From: Phragmites australis
Lineage: Eukaryota; Streptophyta; Magnoliopsida; Poales; Poaceae
Length of the DNA stretch: 64,000 nucleotides
Assembly: GCF_958298935.1 (NCBI RefSeq)
Contig: NC_084933.1
Location: 7,485,001 to 7,549,000, forward strand
Direction: 5' to 3'
The notes beneath the pieces are model-generated. The model was not told the origin of the DNA. It was given only the letters and a program-made list of their open reading frames with translations, and did not search any database. The translations under genes were made by a program, and so were the position numbers. Below are positions 46,251-57,072 of the stretch, piece after piece. The first letter of the stretch is position 1. Each line of letters begins with the position of its first letter.

Positions 46251-48877
46251 GCACCCGAGTATTTTCTCGGATTCTGGCACCTGATATTTCTCTTCATAGC
46301 AGGAAGTCTCTAACTGTTTGATATGCGCTAGCTAGGAATCCCTATACTTCTGATACGGAAAAGCACATCCACTATTCATTCCCTCTTTAAAAAGAAAGAG
46401 ACCAACCTCTTTGTGTTGACACCTATTTGATTGAAAGGGAGCCCTTCGCATATTCAGAATTGGTACAGTAAAAGCTCATGGGGCTCGCTCCTGCTGCTTG
46501 ACTCCACCGGAGTCACTAGTAGAAGAGATCCACATGCAGAGACTGTTAGGAAGATGTAGATGGAGGGACATTTAGGTTGTTGCTAGAAGGGCTTATGACG
46601 ATTAGATTGTTAGAAAGAAAATTAAGTATTTAAAAAGAAAAATATCTTCCTTCCAATTACATATATCAGAAGAGCCAACCAGAAAGCACTTACTTCAATA
46701 AAGAACTTGGGGAAAGGCTTCTGTTTAAATAGGACATACTTTCTTTAGGGATTGGATTCTTTTCACCTCAGAACTCTTATGCGACCCCCTCCATCCCTTT
46801 CTTCCTCTTCCCCGGCAACCACTCTGGCCAAAAACTGCCCCTCACCCTTCTTCCTCTCCTCGGGCAATCCCTCTCAAAATAGCCTCAACCCACCCTGCCC
46901 TCCTTCTTCATCTCCAACGGTTTCTCACCATCGGACCCGCTGTCGCCTTCCACTACCGCGCTCGCAGTGACACATGTGCCCTGGCACTGCCCAACCGATG
47001 TTCCTCCACCTCCCATGTTTGATGTCGCCCCACTACCTCACCACCTCGAGTCTGCCACCACCACCCTGACGTCATGGCCTTCCTCTAAGCCTGCTCATCT
47101 CTGGTGAAAACCCCACCCCCAAAGCTCCAAAACCCTAACCCTAATAATAATCTCACTGAAGCCTTGTAGGAGTTGAGGAAGACAAGTAGAGCGTGAATTG
47201 CAGCACGAATCCAACACTAAAAAGCTCGGGTGATTTTAGCTTTTCTGAAGAAAAAAAGACACCCCTAATGCCCCCACAAAGATTAGAGAGACAAAAAATA
47301 AACTCTGCATTGCTCTGGCATGTGAGACCCGCCATAAAGATCTTGCTAGGGAAAACTTGGTGCAAATGCAATTCATTTGCGTTGCGAGCGCCCCTACGTC
47401 TCTAGCTTCATCAGTTGCCCTATTCGTTTGCAGGTGCCCACTGGAGTAAATATATAGCACTCCATGCCAGTTAGGTCGTCTCTATCCATCAATAATATAA
47501 TCTTCATTCCCATGCTGCTTAATGAGGACCCCAGTTAGATGGTTATCACGCTAGATCGAGCAATCAGAAGAAAGCGATGTTCGTAAATGGAATTGCATAT
47601 GTATAAATTCTAGGCTATAGTTCCTACTAGAAAGCCCTAACAACATTAGCGGCTGATTGATGAGATGTGGTAGCAGTGTCATGCACCTTGGTGCAGTTGA
47701 TGTACAGGTTTGGCATCTGCATCAGCGTGTAATGGCAGGCTTAAACGATGGAACGGAACGATCGATCCTAACCTATATCAATCAGACTTTGGCACTTGAA
47801 TTCCCTACCACCTATGTTCTGAGAACGGGACCTTATCGTTGAGTTTCTTGTTTGGCTCCACCATGGGAATTTGATTATATAAATATCAAACAGTGGATCA
47901 CGGAAAGGCTGTTGTTAGTTCCTTCACGTATTTACTTTTTTTTCAGCTTTCTCGAAAGTCAGGAAACCAAAACAACGAAAATTAAGTTTGCAAAACAAAA
48001 AACGACGGTAATTTGCACACCAAATTACCTCGTTTAAAACTGCATTTAGCTTTGGTTGGATGGTTACTACTTACTAGTTGCCTCCTGTACGGTGAGGGGG
48101 CCGGACTCGTTCTGGAATTTTTTGTGAATCAGTTCTAATTGAACTAAATCCTAAGGAATTTTATCCAAATCCGATTATCCTTAGGCCCTTTTCGTAGGCG
48201 TTCTCGAATTGGACCGGGGGGTGGGGGGTTCTGAATCCAATAAAAGATTAAACTTGTACAGATTTGTATCATCATAAATAATGAAAAAGGTTGGATCACA
48301 CGGTGCAAAAGTGGAGAAGTTGTCATATGTCACACCATAGCCCCTGGCATCTGAAATTGCTTTCTACCTGTTTTCAGGGAATTCCCTGTGCACACGGCCT
48401 CCACCGTGTCCAGCTCCCAAAACCTTGTCTGTTGTTTGCATCAGCGTATCGCTCAAGATGTTCGTCATGAAAGAAGTGCTTGCTCAGACACAAGTACCAG
48501 AGGTTCCAATCTATCTTTTCGTCATGATATCAAAAGGCCATAACTGAACCTTTGTCACGTTGTAAACTTTGATAGTCAAGGTGGTTAAGCAGATCGCGTT
48601 CCAATGGACAGAATGAAGGAACAACTATATACATGAGGAATACATGAGCTTTAGAATGAACTAGAAAAATAATGCGCCGTTAGCGCGTCGTATGACTCGT
48701 CACCAACAACATAAAGTGCTGATAATATCTACCAAGAAATACTTGCTGTGACGGGGGCACGGCAGGAAGCTGACGTGCCTCTATAACGAATCAGCTAATG
48801 GAATGTGAATTCTTGGGAAGGATAAGATACAAACAAAACAAAATAAAGTAAAGATCAGTGGAGTTACTGTAAGTCAT
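46251..48877. other. Intergenic, no gene recognised
   Basis: Contains a C-rich tract (46750-47110) with no supported gene and a short AACCCTAACCCTAAT telomere-like word at about 47134. Nothing else stands out. The left end of the gene-carrying CACTA-like unit should lie here, but I cannot find it. Confidence 0.4.
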
Positions 48878-49308
48878 GATAATTTAACTCAGGAAATATC
48901 ACTTCTGAGATGGCCGCAACATCCAAACATTGTGCGATACTATGGATCTGAAACGGTATAAACTGCTGCCATAAATTGTAATATGCTTCTAACAGACTAC
49001 CAGTTTTCATACGCTTGTTATCATTTCTTACACTATTTTACCGTTGTATCCGTGGTTGAACAATTTATGTTTCCTACTCTCTTCCTTTAGGGAAATGCAG
49101 CAAAAAGGAAAAGAAATAAAGATCATTAAGGCTGCAGAATTTTACATACTTTTTTCAGCGCCTCTTGCGATTCTTCTAGAAGCAACTCCATATCATCTAT
49201 AATATCCAAAACAGGTTGATGATAAGCTTTACATATACCTGGTTTTCTGTGGATCTATCCATAAGCTTCTCCAAGAGTATGGGCAGTTTGCTGAACAAGC
49301 AATTCGAG
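48878..49308 (+). pseudogene. Captured MAPKKK kinase fragment, two exons with intron
   Basis: Exon A (about 48878-48955) codes QEISLLRWPQHPNIVRYYGS, the helix C to beta-4/5 part of a MEKK/YODA-type MAP kinase kinase kinase. Exon B (49215-49308) codes VDDKLYIYL then SIHKLLQEYGQF, the hinge and next helix. They join in phase 0 across an intron of 259 bases (48956-49214; donor ACG|GTATAA, acceptor AACAG|GTT), as in plant MAPKKK genes. Only about 57 residues of a domain of about 260 are present; the ATP-binding Lys and the catalytic loop are absent, and YLEYVSGGS is degraded to YLVFCGS. The kept intron points to DNA-level capture, not reverse transcription. Confidence 0.75.
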
Positions 49309-49414
49309 GTTGCAGATGAAAAAGCAATATACACCACGATGAACACAAGTTAAGAATCCTTCCCCAAATCCAACGACTTAAGCATACAGATAGGCAAACA
49401 GTATCGATCGGTAC

Positions 49415-49529
49415 CTTGTGGGTCTTTTCGTTGAGGGGGGGGGGGGGGGAGGGGGGATGGGGAGCTTGATCTCGGGGGCAACCAAGGGGTAGGCAACAGG
49501 GAACTCGTAGCGACGGAGGTTGTGGACAT
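49415..49529 (-). pseudogene. UFC1: Captured UFC1-like exon (ufmylation E2 enzyme)
   Basis: On the minus strand one frame reads VHNLRRYEFPVAYPLVAPEI then KLP; after a homopolymer it resumes with LNEKTHK directly before a splice-donor-like AAG|GTACCG. This matches, from memory, the UFC1 segment around YEF...YP.TAPEIELP...DGKTHK, with a few residues missing after YEF. UFC1 conjugates the ubiquitin-fold modifier UFM1. The catalytic Cys exon is not present. A run of 15 G (49435-49449, plus strand) replaces the middle of the exon and destroys the frame. It lies opposite to the MAPKKK fragment and 106 bases from it. Confidence 0.62.
49435..49449. repeat. G15 homopolymer
   Basis: Fifteen G, one A, then six G (to 49456). 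It sits within the UFC1-like exon and could be polymorphic or an assembly risk. Confidence 0.95.
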
Positions 49530-50410
49530 ATCAGCAGATTTCTCATGCAAAACATAACCCAATGCAGAAAACAGGAAAAATGCAGTGTTACTTTAAGGTG
49601 TATGTAGTTTAGGCTGGTTCAGTTATATGCAGCAGCAAGATAGACAACAGCGGATTGTTCATTTAGCAGTAGTTGATGCCTTGATGGATGCAGGTTTGTT
49701 AGTGCATTTTATTGATGTAATGCCGCAATGGTTGATAATGGCATAGGCTATAGATGCTCGGAAATTTCAGGGATATGAAAGGGTGTTAAAAGTGAAAACA
49801 TTTTGTTGATGTGTTGTTGGCGTGAGCAATCTGAAAATGGATATGACTAAATGCAAGCTACAACAATGTAGAAAGAATAATCTCATCAGCTTGCCATCTA
49901 CATATGAACAACATCATTAGTGCTGATATTGTCTATGAGTCAACGTATTACACATGACTGCTGGCCTACTTTCTCAATGTTCAAACCATAATCTGAGAAA
50001 GGGGAAATGTTCACATCTTAAAACAGATATAATTCATGACGGGATAAATTGACAAGGTAGGTAGTAGGATCCATATTCTTACCGCTGCTGTCTAATCTGT
50101 GGCTAAGCTGTTCAGCTAGTCAAACACATGCATACTTGCATCATCCAACAAGCTATCTACAGTGGGCAATAAATCGACTTCTGTCTTATGAAATCAATTG
50201 ATGTAACATTGAGCTAATCGCTCTCGACTATGACAGCACATTAGCCCAATTCATAACCCCCAATCCCTCACCACCACCGTCATGAATAGCTCAACCTCTG
50301 CTAATCACCACATCACAGTCAGTCAGTCGAAAGCACGGCCACGAGGAGGTCTGATCCCAACCACCATCTCCCTGAATCAGACGAATCAGAAGAGATGAGG
50401 GAGATATTAC

Positions 50411-50575
50411 CTTTCCACCGGGGATGCAGCAGCGAGGGGAGGAGAGGCATATGAACTGCCGGCTTCCCTCGCCTGTTCGTCCTCGGCGGCTGAGAAGTCC
50501 TCTACGTGCGAAAGCCTGGATGTGATCCTTGTCCTCGAGTAGTTGTGGCGGTATGCTGTTGTTTTTTTTGGCCGG
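50411..50575 (-). pseudogene. Exon-like segment of unknown gene
   Basis: The minus strand codes TRITSRLSHVEDFSAAEDEQ and on to SPVER, then a donor-like AAG|GTAATA. Base composition is GC-rich against AT-rich flanks, like the other captured exons. I do not recognise the protein. It could be a third captured piece or a chance frame. Confidence 0.3.
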
Positions 50576-50828
50576 TACAGATGGTTTTTAGATGGAGTAG
50601 TTTGTGATATTATGAACAAGGCAGACGGTGTATTCAGTTAACCATCTTTGATAGCTGGCATCATAGATGTTTTTACCGCCTTAGGTGACGTCAACGAGAG
50701 TCATCATAGACTGTGATATTGCATATCACATATAGTTTTCGAACGGTCAGTGTTTAGAGGAGTTATCACAGACACTTTGAGTGGATCCGTATAAGATTCG
50801 GCTTAAAAACCATCTGTCCTGTGTAGTG
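50576..50828. mobile_element. Right terminal region of a CACTA-like element
   Basis: The end reads CTGTCCTGTGTAGTG, that is CACTACACAGGACAG on the other strand, a CACTA-type terminus. CAGATGGTTTTTA at about 50576-50589 and its complement TAAAAACCATCTG at 50804-50816 form an inverted pair. Copies of GTGATAT and ATCACAGA words resemble subterminal repeats. The left terminus is not found; if the element extends past 48878 it carries the MAPKKK and UFC1 fragments. Confidence 0.45.
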
Positions 50829-51303
50829 TGTAGCATTGCTCGTCTTCAGTGGAATAAAAAGAACGAGCTACATGGCTTCAAACGCAAATGCTTATTTAAT
50901 ATGTCATTAACTTCTAAAAAAATTCCACAAAGCATTGGGACGTGGATAGGTCACTTCTTTATAATTACAATACAAGTACCCTACGATCCTTTCACACCGT
51001 TTTACTCTGGAAAACAAACACATTTTCAGTTAATCCAAGCAAGCAGATCAGATCACAACAGGAGGCACATTTACGGTGATCGCGAACCAAACAGTCCGGT
51101 CTAAAGGAAAGCGACCGAGGCAGCCATGATACGTTCACACGACACTGTTTTGTAGTCCAGTGCGTGCGGCAGACGTCGCCGTGTACGTGTGAACCGCACG
51201 TTGCTGTCGTCCAACGTAAACACGGACCGGAGCTACGTACACATCACGACGCCGCAACTGGAGCGGCCGACGAACCAACCTGACCTTCACGTAAAACTAC
51301 ATC
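50829..51303. other. Spacer, nothing recognised
   Basis: No gene, and no repeat shared with the neighbouring elements. Confidence 0.5.
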
Positions 51304-52580
51304 CACTCCTATACAAAATGTCACCATTGTTAGTTTAGAATTAATATCATTACTGATTTTTAAATTGATAGTGATAATTCATAATCATTACTGCCAGCTT
51401 ATGAACTGACATTACCGGTTTATAGCTTGAACCGGCGTTGATAATATTCGACATATTCAAAAATACACTAATGCGAACTCTTCAGCAGGTAGAGTATTTT
51501 ATACTTAATCTACAAATAGGAATAGATGTTGCAAAGCTGTTGTACAAGAAGTTTTTTAGACGTTCCATGTCTAAGAGCTCCTGATACACCAGCCTTGAGC
51601 CATCTATTATACTTCTTACGCTAGCCGAATGATAATACTATCCGAGTGCCAATAGGTAGATCTAAAGGATAGCAAAATCACTCTTTAACACTTAGCTTGA
51701 AACAAATATGCTTTTTGCTATTCCATTAGATCTATCTATTACCATAATTATCTTCACACAACATTCACGTGTAGTGGAAACGAAGAGAGGAGATGAGGAG
51801 ACAGGGGAAGGCGCGCGGCCACGTGTTGGCTCGGGAGACGATGGGCTCGGCTAACACGAGTTGCCTACGGCCTAGGAGATGAGGACACGGCAGGCTCGAC
51901 GCATGCAAGCTGGCTACAGCCGAGAAGATGACAGGCTTGACTACCGTGAGATGGATACGGCGAATGCGAGGTGATGAGGAGAGGAGGATATGCGTTGAAG
52001 CTGGACACAATGGGTAGAGGCGCTCGAAGTAGAGACAATGACAACCTCACCAGTTCGACCGTCTCTACCCCTCGGGAGCGGCCTCGGGAGAGCGAAATGA
52101 GATGGGGTGGCTGAGGAAGATGGTTCTATTTATAGAAGAATTATCATTACCGGTTTGATTAATAAGCCGATAGTGATAAATTATCACAGCTGGTTTGGTG
52201 TTGAGGTGTGTCTTTTTACGCATGTCCTTTTTGAACCATTAGTGATAATTTAACTATCACTGTCGGTTTATCTTCATCAATTATTATTCCATTAGTTTGA
52301 ATTATTGAACCTACAATAATAAATATTATCACTACCGGTTTGGTATACGAACCGATTCAGCTAAATACTATCGTTGTTGGTTACTCAGGGTATATCTTTT
52401 TATGCACGTCTTTTTATAAATCAGCAATGATAGTTTGAATATCACTACCGATTCGTAATAAGAATCAACAGTGATAAGTACTATCATTATCCGTTCTTGT
52501 TGGTTTGGTTTTTAATGTACGTCTAGAGCTTATGAATTGGAAGTGAAAGTGTGGCAGAGATTATACTTTCTGTAGTAGTG
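51304..52580. mobile_element. Probable non-autonomous CACTA element
   Basis: Left end CACTCCTATACAAAATG and right end (complement) CACTACTACAGAAAGT agree partially. Subterminal words TATCACTACCGGTTT and AACCGxxAGTGATA recur in both orientations near each end (for example 51410-51445, 52143-52200, 52335-52360, 52440-52490). The middle (51780-52130) is GC-rich without a transposase. The 3-bp flanks (ATC, CTG) do not match, so the ends are uncertain. Confidence 0.45.
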
Positions 52581-52914
52581 CTGCTGCAACTGACCCTGCA
52601 CGCACATACTAGCCTGGTGCCCGAGCCTGCCTAGCGCACGCCCCACCCCCGCGCACATGGCTGCGCCCAGCTGCGCCTGCCACGTATGTAGGCTGTTTTT
52701 TTAGTTAACGCTAATTACGATGGGAAGATTTGGTCTTCGAGGGTCATTGGGGTTGAGATTCTGAAGGCATTGTGGATAGCCATTGTAAGACGGTTTGTTT
52801 TGCATTTCTCTTTTTAATAGATCGCAGTGGCTTCTACTCACGATGAAAAACTCGCCACCACAGTTTGATCTATAGTGCTGAAATATAAATCAGATTGATA
52901 TTTTCATCTGTACT

Positions 52915-53520
52915 AACAAAGTATTATAGTTATTTTTATTATTCAGATGTTTCAATATGTTAGTAGTTTAGTTTAGTAGTTATGTCAGTAGCTGTTCAGT
53001 AGTTTTAAATAATATAAAAAATATTTTAGTAGTATTAGTAGTTTAATATTCAGTAGTTATAAGTTATAGTAAAATTGTTCAGGAGTTCGTATGAGTAGTA
53101 TTAGTAGTTGATAGTAGCTATAGTAGTTTAGTTTAGTAGCTGTCAGTAGTTTTTTATTAGTTCTAAGTTATAAAAAAATTATTTAATAGTTTATGTTAAT
53201 AGTGTTACTATTTGTCAGTAATATCAATAGTTGTTCAGTAGTATTAGTAGTTGTTCAGTAATTTTAAGTCATAGTAAATTTATTCAGTAATGTTATTAGT
53301 TTTATTTGGTAGTTGTCAGTAATTATTCAGTACTTTTAAGTCATAATAAAATTGTTAAGTAGTTTTGTTTAATAGTATCAGTAGTTAAGTAGTTTTGTTT
53401 AATAGTATCAGTAGTTAAGTAGTTTAGTTTATTAGTTGTCAGAAGTTATTCAGTAGTTCTAAGTTATAGTAAAATTATTCAATAGTATCGATAGTCATCA
53501 GTATTCAGTGCCATTTCCAA
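52915..53520. repeat. TCAGTAGTT-type minisatellite
   Basis: Irregular repeats of CAGTAGTT, TTAGTAGT and AGTTATAGTAAAAT(T)ATTCAGTAGT over about 600 bases. One 30-bp unit (GTTAAGTAGTTTTGTTTAAT plus AGTATCAGTA) is exactly duplicated near 53355-53410. The same repeat family occurs at 62157-62725. Confidence 0.85.
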
Positions 53521-53647
53521 CCGCATGCCACAAGAACATCGGTAGCTATATATATTCTAGAACCTAACATCCATGGGATGGCAAAACATGCACAAGAGAT
53601 GATGGCTAAAGAGTGTTTGATCGTTTGGTGATGCATTGAACCCTATT

Positions 53648-54860
53648 CACTATGTGAAAAACAGACAAATGAGACACTACATAAGTGATGAGTCGTAATA
53701 TGACCCGTCACATATGATAAAAGTGATGGGTCGTAGTTGTGACCCATCACTAATACCAGTCATTGGTGACGGGTGAAAACTTGACCCATCACCAATGACG
53801 ACTCATCACTCACAGGTCATCGTAGTCTAGTCATTGGCAATGGGTCAAGTTTTGACCCATCACCAATAACTAACTCATCGGTGACAGGTCTCATAGGCCT
53901 GTCATAAGTGACGCGTCAAATTATGACCCGTCACTAAGGATGTTATTCAGAAATACATAAAATGATCCAAACATTGCCAAAAAAATTATTTTTATTTTAT
54001 TTTTCTCTTTTTTTCTCACTTCAGAAGCACTAGAATATGAACAATTATACATTTCTGTAAGGATGTAAGGGGTAACGGCTATGGACATAAACGCTCGTTC
54101 CGAAAAATGGTGCAAAAACTTTCGGAGACGAGAACTCAATCTTTCAAGCCGTTTTAGGCCTCAAAACATTCACCGAACCCGAAAAAGTGGGGGAGAAACG
54201 GATATAACTTTTTCAGTAGATGTCCATAGAGTCAAAAAAATGTCAAAATCGGAGTCCGTATGCAAAAGTTATGGCCATTTAACTGAAGGCACCCCGAGTC
54301 AACTGGTTTTTATGTCTATTGTAAAATTAACATTAGTGACGGGTCATAGTTGTGACCCGTCACTTATGACCTTTGGAAAAATAGTTAAAAGGATCTTTTA
54401 TCCGAGTCCCTTCAGGACACACGCGAGGTTGAGGTGGTTAGGCAGCTACACGCGCGAGGGGCAGTCGCGAGTTCGATTCCCACAAAACGCACATTCTAAA
54501 AATAGCTTGAAAATAGGTAGAGACACGTGGCGAGTGGTGATAGGCCTGAGTTGGATTGACTTGGGTGAAAAATATTTTTTTTTGACTTTTTTCGCGTACA
54601 AAAAGCACGAAAACCATATATCAGTCATAAGTGACGGGTCACAAACAAGTCATAAGTGACATGTCACAATTGTGACCCGTCACCAATGACCTTAATAAGT
54701 GACAGGTCAAGTTTTGACCCGTCACCAATGACTTTATTGGTGACGGATCCTTACCCATCACTTACTAAATGTTATCAGTGACGCGTTCGGGGTAACGGGT
54801 GCGGAACCCGTCACCTATAACGGTTATGACCCGTCACCCTTGTCAATTTTTCACGTAGTG
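53648..54860. mobile_element. Complete non-autonomous CACTA element, 1213 bp
   Basis: Ends are CACTATGTGAAAAA and TTTTTCACGTAGTG, with the 3-bp target duplication ATT on both sides (53645-53647 and 54861-54863). Both ends carry dense GTGACGGGTCA / TGACCCGTCAC words in direct and inverted arrangement (about 53690-53935 and 54335-54360, 54625-54840), the expected subterminal transposase-binding array. No transposase is encoded; the middle holds a frame with no known domain and a tRNA-like segment. Confidence 0.9.
54433..54583 (+). ncRNA. Candidate pol III transcript inside the CACTA element
   Basis: GTGGTTAGGCAGC (54434-54446) resembles an A-box and GAGTTCGATTC (54469-54479) is a good B-box, about 35 bases apart as in tRNA genes. 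A nine-T run at 54575-54583 could terminate a transcript of roughly 140-150 nt. It does not fold as an ordinary tRNA in my reading. It may be a captured tRNA or SINE piece. Confidence 0.35.
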
Positions 54861-55259
54861 ATTTTCATTCCTAGATCATTATTTTCTACCCCATGCTGGA
54901 TTCAGAAACGTCTATCCTATTTTATTTCCTTTCTCATGTTGCCAATGGGTTTGCTTTGGGATAGAGAAACAGACAGGTAGAGAGCATCTCCTGAAAATTT
55001 TAGTACTAGGCAGGAACTGCGAATAAGGATGGGATCATGTGAGATACACAAAATAGTGACAACCATACCAAATCACAAATCATTGATGAATGAACTAGAT
55101 ATAGCTCACAAGTTCAATTCACATTGCAGTGACACCTGAAAGCATCTTTAGAAATCAGAAGGAAGACCAGCTTTTTGCTTGCTCAGTCGAAGATCATTGC
55201 TCTGACACAAAACACATCTAGTTGAGGTGTATGAACCACACATATGGTTGCCAGCATGA
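54861..55259. other. Spacer, nothing recognised
   Basis: Ordinary AT-rich sequence between the CACTA element and the G-rich block; short proline-rich frames at its right edge come from the next block. Confidence 0.5.
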
Positions 55260-55560
55260 TCAGGGGGAGGGACACCGGGTAGGGGGGCGTCGGGGCATGT
55301 TAGTGGGGAGGGGGAGGGGCGCTGGGTGGGGGGCGCCAGTGAGGAGGGTGAAGGTGCAGCAGCCAGGGGTGGCGTGAGGTGGCGGCGCGAGGGGGCAGCG
55401 ATAGGTGGCATGACACGAGGGGTGATAGGAGGAGGCGCGACAGTCGGAGGTGGTGTGGTGGCTGGGGGCGGCACGGGGCAGGATACAGCAAAGGACTTGG
55501 GGCGGTGCAAGGAGGGGTCAGGGAGGTCATGCGGGGTGGGGGTGAGATTTAAGGCACACC
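55260..55560. repeat. G-rich low-complexity block
   Basis: GGGGGAGGGG, GGTGGGGGGC and GGCGGC runs on the plus strand; ends in TATATAGAGGGGCCCTGGG and GTGTAGAATA. A similar block with the same ending lies at 62940-63312. Proline-rich frames on the minus strand here are artefacts of composition. Confidence 0.7.
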
Positions 55561-55671
55561 AGGGTGGGGTTTAACGTATATAGAGGGGCCCTGGGTGTAG
55601 AATAACTAGTTATTATACATCCTAGGTGTAGAATAGCGCTCCCGTGTGTATATATATACACTATATATCTA

Positions 55672-56489
55672 TTATGTGTTTAGGCGTAATATAGTTCACC
55701 TCTGCGTACACCTCCAGTTACGATCCCAAAAGTAGTATAGCTGTGATCTACAAAATATGTCAGTTACTATAAATATATATAGCCGTAACTCAGATACCTT
55801 CTCTAGTCGTAATTATGTCATTTTGGCTGATGATCATAACTTGTTCACCTCTGCGCACACCCCCCTAGTGACGTTCCCAAAAGTAGTATAGTTTCGATCC
55901 ACAAGATATATCAGTTACTACAAATATATACGGTCATAGCTCGTATATCTTCTCTAGTCGTAATTATATACCTTTCGTCATGTGATCGTAACTCAACTAT
56001 CTGTGTTGTCATAAAAGACAGTTTTTTGAGTTGTAACTGGAGGTGGTGCAATAGTGAACTACAGTCTATTCTACGTCTAGGCGCACTGTAGTTTACTATT
56101 GCGTCACCCCTAGTTACAACTCAAAAAACTGTTAGTTATGACTACAAAAATAATCAGTTACGATAGCACAGATAGTTGAGTTACAATCACATGACAAAAA
56201 GTTACGACTAGAGAAGGTATCCGAGTTACGACCACATACATTTGTAGTAACTAACCTATCTTGTAGATCACAACTATGCTGCTTTTGAGATCGTAACTGG
56301 GAGTGTGCATAGAGATGAACAAATTATGATCACATGACAAAAAATACATAATTACTACTAGAGAAAGTATCTGAGTTACAACTATATATATTTGTAGTAA
56401 CTGACATATCTTGTGAATCCATCTATACTGCTTTTGAGATTGTAACTAGAAGTGTAAGCAGAAGTGAACTACGTTGTGTCTAGGAACAT
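55672..56489. repeat. Foldback: inverted repeat with about 400-bp arms
   Basis: Left arm about 55672-56064 and right arm about 56086-56489 are reverse complements with scattered mismatches, around a 21-base loop (56065-56085). Near the loop GAGTTGTAACT...CAATAGTGAACTACAG pairs with CTGTAGTTTACTATTG...AGTTACAACTC. Each arm contains two diverged copies of a 159-bp unit (starts 55695 and 55854 on the left), with CCAAAAGTAGTATAG and TCTCTAGTCGTAATTAT in each. A transcript would fold into a very long hairpin. Confidence 0.85.
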
Positions 56490-57072
56490 AGTAGATATAC
56501 ATTTTATATATAATATATATATAATATTATGTGCCTAGACTCAACTCTAATTACTGTTGCATTGCTCCTAGTTACAATCTAAAATATAGTAGAGTTACAG
56601 TCCACAAGATAGGAAGTTATAACTAGATGTAAATAAAAAAAATTGAGTTGCAACTGTGTTATGGATGAACGTAACTTCTAACGAATTCCTTGCCTAATGA
56701 TGTATAACCTAAGAAATACGATTGTAATCGTAGTACAATCTAAAACGTAGCTCGTTAGCTTCTCGTGTTGCAATCATGTATTTTTAGATGTGCGGTTGTA
56801 ACTGGTCTATGTAGCGGATTGTAACTGATAGTTGATTGAGTTGTAACTGTAGAGTGGCGTAACAGTGAACTACAATGAGCCTAGGCGCAGAATATATATA
56901 TATTCTATGCCTAGGAGTCCTACACCCACCACAACAGCCCATCGCGCCTGCCCGCCCAGTCGTGCCTACTGGCCAGTGCCCCTCATGAACATGCCCGCCC
57001 CTCGCCAGCCTAACAGCGTGCCTGCCTGTTCTAGGGTGCGCACCCCTGTGCCAGCGCGCATGGCCCCCGCAG
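56490..57072. repeat. Related repeat arms flanking the foldback
   Basis: Further copies of the unit words (GTTACAATC, GATTGTAACTG, GAGTTGTAACT) in both orientations. It ends near CCTAGGCGCAGAATATATAT and ATTCTATGCCTAGG, itself a palindrome at about 56880-56926. GC-rich sequence then runs to the hAT element. Confidence 0.55.

Noticed and set aside
46752..46970. Ser/Pro-rich ORF after 46750
   Set aside because: C-rich composition gives open frames by chance; no exon boundary or known motif.
47131..47148. Interstitial telomere repeat AACCCTAACCCTAAT
   Set aside because: Only two to three units, common by chance in plant promoters as telo-box words.
49229..49555. 108-codon minus-strand ORF across the UFC1-like exon
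   Set aside because: Its frame differs from the frame that matches UFC1 and is held open by the C homopolymer.
46372..50828. CACTA left terminus at 46372 (CACTATTCATTCCC) for the gene-carrying unit
   Set aside because: It does not match the right terminus CACTACACAGGACAG beyond CACTA and no 3-bp duplication fits.
55148..55530. Proline-rich minus-strand ORFs
   Set aside because: Produced by the G-rich low-complexity block; no conserved residue pattern.
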